Shown in pieces: positions 5,021-6,606 of a stretch of DNA of 6,606 nucleotides. The notes under the pieces were generated by a model. That model was not told the origin of the DNA. It made no database searches and was given only the letters and a program-made list of their open reading frames with translations. The translations under genes were made by a program, and so were the position numbers. The stretch covers positions 1 through 6,606 of the forward strand of contig JAGSHA010000181.1 in assembly GCA_023954795.1 (NCBI GenBank), in the 5' to 3' direction. The first letter of the stretch is position 1; every line of letters begins with the position of its first letter. Source of the stretch: Oceanospirillaceae bacterium. Its GTDB lineage: Bacteria; Pseudomonadota; Gammaproteobacteria; Pseudomonadales; Balneatricaceae.

Positions 5021-6606
5021 ATGGAAAGACCAGACCTCCCCTTCCCAAAAGTCATGCTGTTTGACTGGCATGGCACCCTGGTAAATACCCACGATGCCAT
5101 GTATCAGGCCATTGAAGAGATGCTGTCTCAGGTAGACGAATTGGATCTGGTCCGACATCTGCGTCCTGAAGCAGAAGCCAAAACCAAAGAAGATGAGAAA
5201 CTGCTGCGCTACATCCGCATCTTCCGCCACCTGCATCCACGTGTATTGGCCGAACAACGCATCTCCCGTACCGACATATTTGATGCACTGTTTGGCGAAA
5301 ACGAAGAAGCCAATGCCATCGCTCACCACGCTTATAACGAGTGTTATCGCAATCACTACGGCAAGGTCTATCCATTCCAGGATGGCGTATATGGCTATCT
5401 CTGCTATCTAAAAAAACGGGGTATCAAACTGGGTGTGGTGACCAACCGCAGCCGTGAGTTTCTCGACCACGAACTGGCTCATATCGACAATGGCCGCTGG
5501 AAAAACCTGTTCGATACCAGCTTATGTGGCAATGAAGCGCGCCGTTATAAACCCGCACCTGACCCACTTATTGAGGCCATTGAATCGCTGGATGAGTCGG
5601 TAGGCAAGGATGTTTGGTATGTCGGCGACAGCCTGACGGATATGATCACCGCCAGCAAGGCAGACATCACAGCGGTCTTTTACAATGGCGCCTTATGGGA
5701 TGCACCGTGGTTTGAATACACCTTCTCGGTAGTCGACCATGATGAACACCGACCGGATCATATCGTCCACAGCTTTGACGATCTGATTGATCAGGTTGAA
5801 GCCGCGCAAGGCCCCATCGATTCCGCCCTCACCGCCCAGCGCCCAGCCCGACTACCCCCTTTACAGCCGCCACCCCCACGGGAAGAGCCAGACTGGCATC
5901 CGGCCTTAGCAAAACTGACCTATCCCAAGGTCGTGCTGTTCGACTGGCACGCCACCCTGGTCGATACACTGGACGCTATGTACCATGCCGTGGACGATAT
6001 GTTGAAGGAGCTGCGTGAACTGGGGTTACTTGACCATCTGGTCGAACCGGATCACTGCAAATCACCCGATGATATGCGCCTCGTTGAATATGTGAGAGAC
6101 AATCTGAGCCTGCATCCCAAGATCAAACTGGACCGCAAGATCTCTCGCACTGACATCTTCGAGATCTTGTTTGCCGACAACCAGGCCGCCAAGCAGCTGG
6201 CCCATCAAGGGTTTACCAAACACTACCGCAAATATTACGGCACGGCGCTTCCCTTTGAGCCCAAAGTCAAACAGGTCCTCGAAGGGTTACGCGGTCTGGG
6301 GTTAACCGTGGGCGTCATCACCAATCGCGACCGGGAGTTCTTTGTTCACGAACTTAATACCATCGACGGCAACGGTTGGGCAGATCTATTTGATACCGAT
6401 ATCTGTGGCGACGATACGGTAAAACGTAAACCCCACCCTGATCAGGTATTCAAAGCAGCAGACAATCTGGATATCCCGCTGGGTGCGGATGTCTGGTACG
6501 TGGGGGATAGTACAACCGACGTGATCGCCGCAAAATCTGCCGGGATCACCAGTGTATTTTTTAACGGTGCACTGTGGGATCAGCCCTGGTTGAACAAGAT
6601 CTTTCC
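5021..6606 (+). CDS. Tandem HAD-superfamily hydrolase with two DWH-type phosphatase domains (528 residues seen; continues past the right edge)
   Basis: HAD enzymes usually hydrolyse phosphate esters through an aspartyl-phosphate. Two full domains are visible. Domain 1 (about 9-260): motif I DWHGTL (15-20), motif II T141 in VVTNR, motif III K177 in YKP, motif IV GDSLTD (202-207). Domain 2 (about 302-528): DWHATL (308-313), T434 in VITNR, K470 in RKP, GDSTTD (495-500). An alpha-helical cap of about 115 residues sits between motifs I and II in each, containing the shared segment ISRTDIF. Between domains is a proline-rich linker (275-290). In both copies the second Asp of motif I, normally the general acid/base, is His; domain 2 also has Ala for Gly. 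The nucleophilic Asp and motifs II-IV are intact. DW-x-GT recalls phosphonatases, which have Ala at the same place, but the rest is not clearly phosphonatase. The start is supported by AAGGA eight bases upstream. The substrate is unknown, and a third domain beyond the window is possible. Confidence 0.88.
   Translation, partial: MERPDLPFPKVMLFDWHGTLVNTHDAMYQAIEEMLSQVDELDLVRHLRPEAEAKTKEDEKLLRYIRIFRHLHPRVLAEQRISRTDIFDALFGENEEANAIAHHAYNECYRNHYGKVYPFQDGVYGYLCYLKKRGIKLGVVTNRSREFLDHELAHIDNGRWKNLFDTSLCGNEARRYKPAPDPLIEAIESLDESVGKDVWYVGDSLTDMITASKADITAVFYNGALWDAPWFEYTFSVVDHDEHRPDHIVHSFDDLIDQVEAAQGPIDSALTAQRPARLPPLQPPPPREEPDWHPALAKLTYPKVVLFDWHATLVDTLDAMYHAVDDMLKELRELGLLDHLVEPDHCKSPDDMRLVEYVRDNLSLHPKIKLDRKISRTDIFEILFADNQAAKQLAHQGFTKHYRKYYGTALPFEPKVKQVLEGLRGLGLTVGVITNRDREFFVHELNTIDGNGWADLFDTDICGDDTVKRKPHPDQVFKAADNLDIPLGADVWYVGDSTTDVIAAKSAGITSVFFNGALWDQPWLNKIF
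5045..6604 (+). repeat. Intragenic tandem duplication (two HAD-domain copies)
   Basis: Codons for residues 9-235 (5045-5725) and 302-528 (5924-6604) encode homologous domains at a constant offset of 293 residues. The alignment needs no gap over 227 positions; I counted 109 identities by hand. The intervening stretch holds the end of copy 1 and the proline-rich linker. Confidence 0.85.

Noticed and set aside
4922..5356. A 144-codon minus-strand frame overlapping the HAD gene start
   Set aside because: It is antisense to a domain with clear HAD motifs and shows no family features of its own.
5021..6606. Annotating the HAD gene as phosphonoacetaldehyde hydrolase because of the DW-x-GT motif I
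   Set aside because: Only the motif I tryptophan is shared in an obvious way; motif I has His rather than Ala, and I could not identify the cap-domain Schiff-base lysine typical of that enzyme.

Overview
The window looks like chromosomal DNA from a gammaproteobacterium, probably a marine or lipid-degrading type. FadB has E. coli-like catalytic spacing, the thiolase is of BktB type, and coding density is high with roughly balanced base composition. I cannot assign a genus from this sequence alone. There are no mobile elements, RNA genes or CRISPR repeats. Five protein genes are present, and two of them run off the window ends.

Left part (1-2373, minus strand): a BktB-type beta-ketothiolase lies upstream of the start of a FadB-type beta-oxidation multifunctional enzyme. 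The gap between them is 184 bases. It carries an 11-bp inverted repeat over the thiolase stop codon, a small palindrome, and a textbook intrinsic terminator only 28 bases before the fadB start codon. That placement suggests fadB expression is attenuated or only partly coupled to the thiolase.

Middle part (2374-4689): an AraC-family regulator is transcribed divergently from the thiolase and convergently with a metallo-beta-lactamase-fold hydrolase. A 20-base pattern, TAGTTAAC-N4-TCGGACAT, occurs once in the thiolase/araC intergenic region and once upstream of the hydrolase. Both copies have the same orientation relative to the leftward genes. I infer that this may be the operator of the local AraC protein, which would then control the thiolase and the hydrolase and possibly repress its own promoter. 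The hydrolase promoter also has a TetR-type palindrome at its predicted transcription start.

Right part (4690-6606): after a 331-base regulatory gap, a plus-strand gene encodes an unusual protein with two HAD-phosphatase domains in tandem. The copies align without gaps over 227 residues, about 48 % identical by hand count. Both carry Asp-Trp-His instead of Asp-x-Asp in motif I. The gene continues beyond the window.

The first two enzymes clearly act on acyl-CoA thioesters. The roles of the hydrolase and the tandem HAD protein are unknown, and their link to the acyl-CoA genes rests on proximity and, for the hydrolase, on the shared upstream box.
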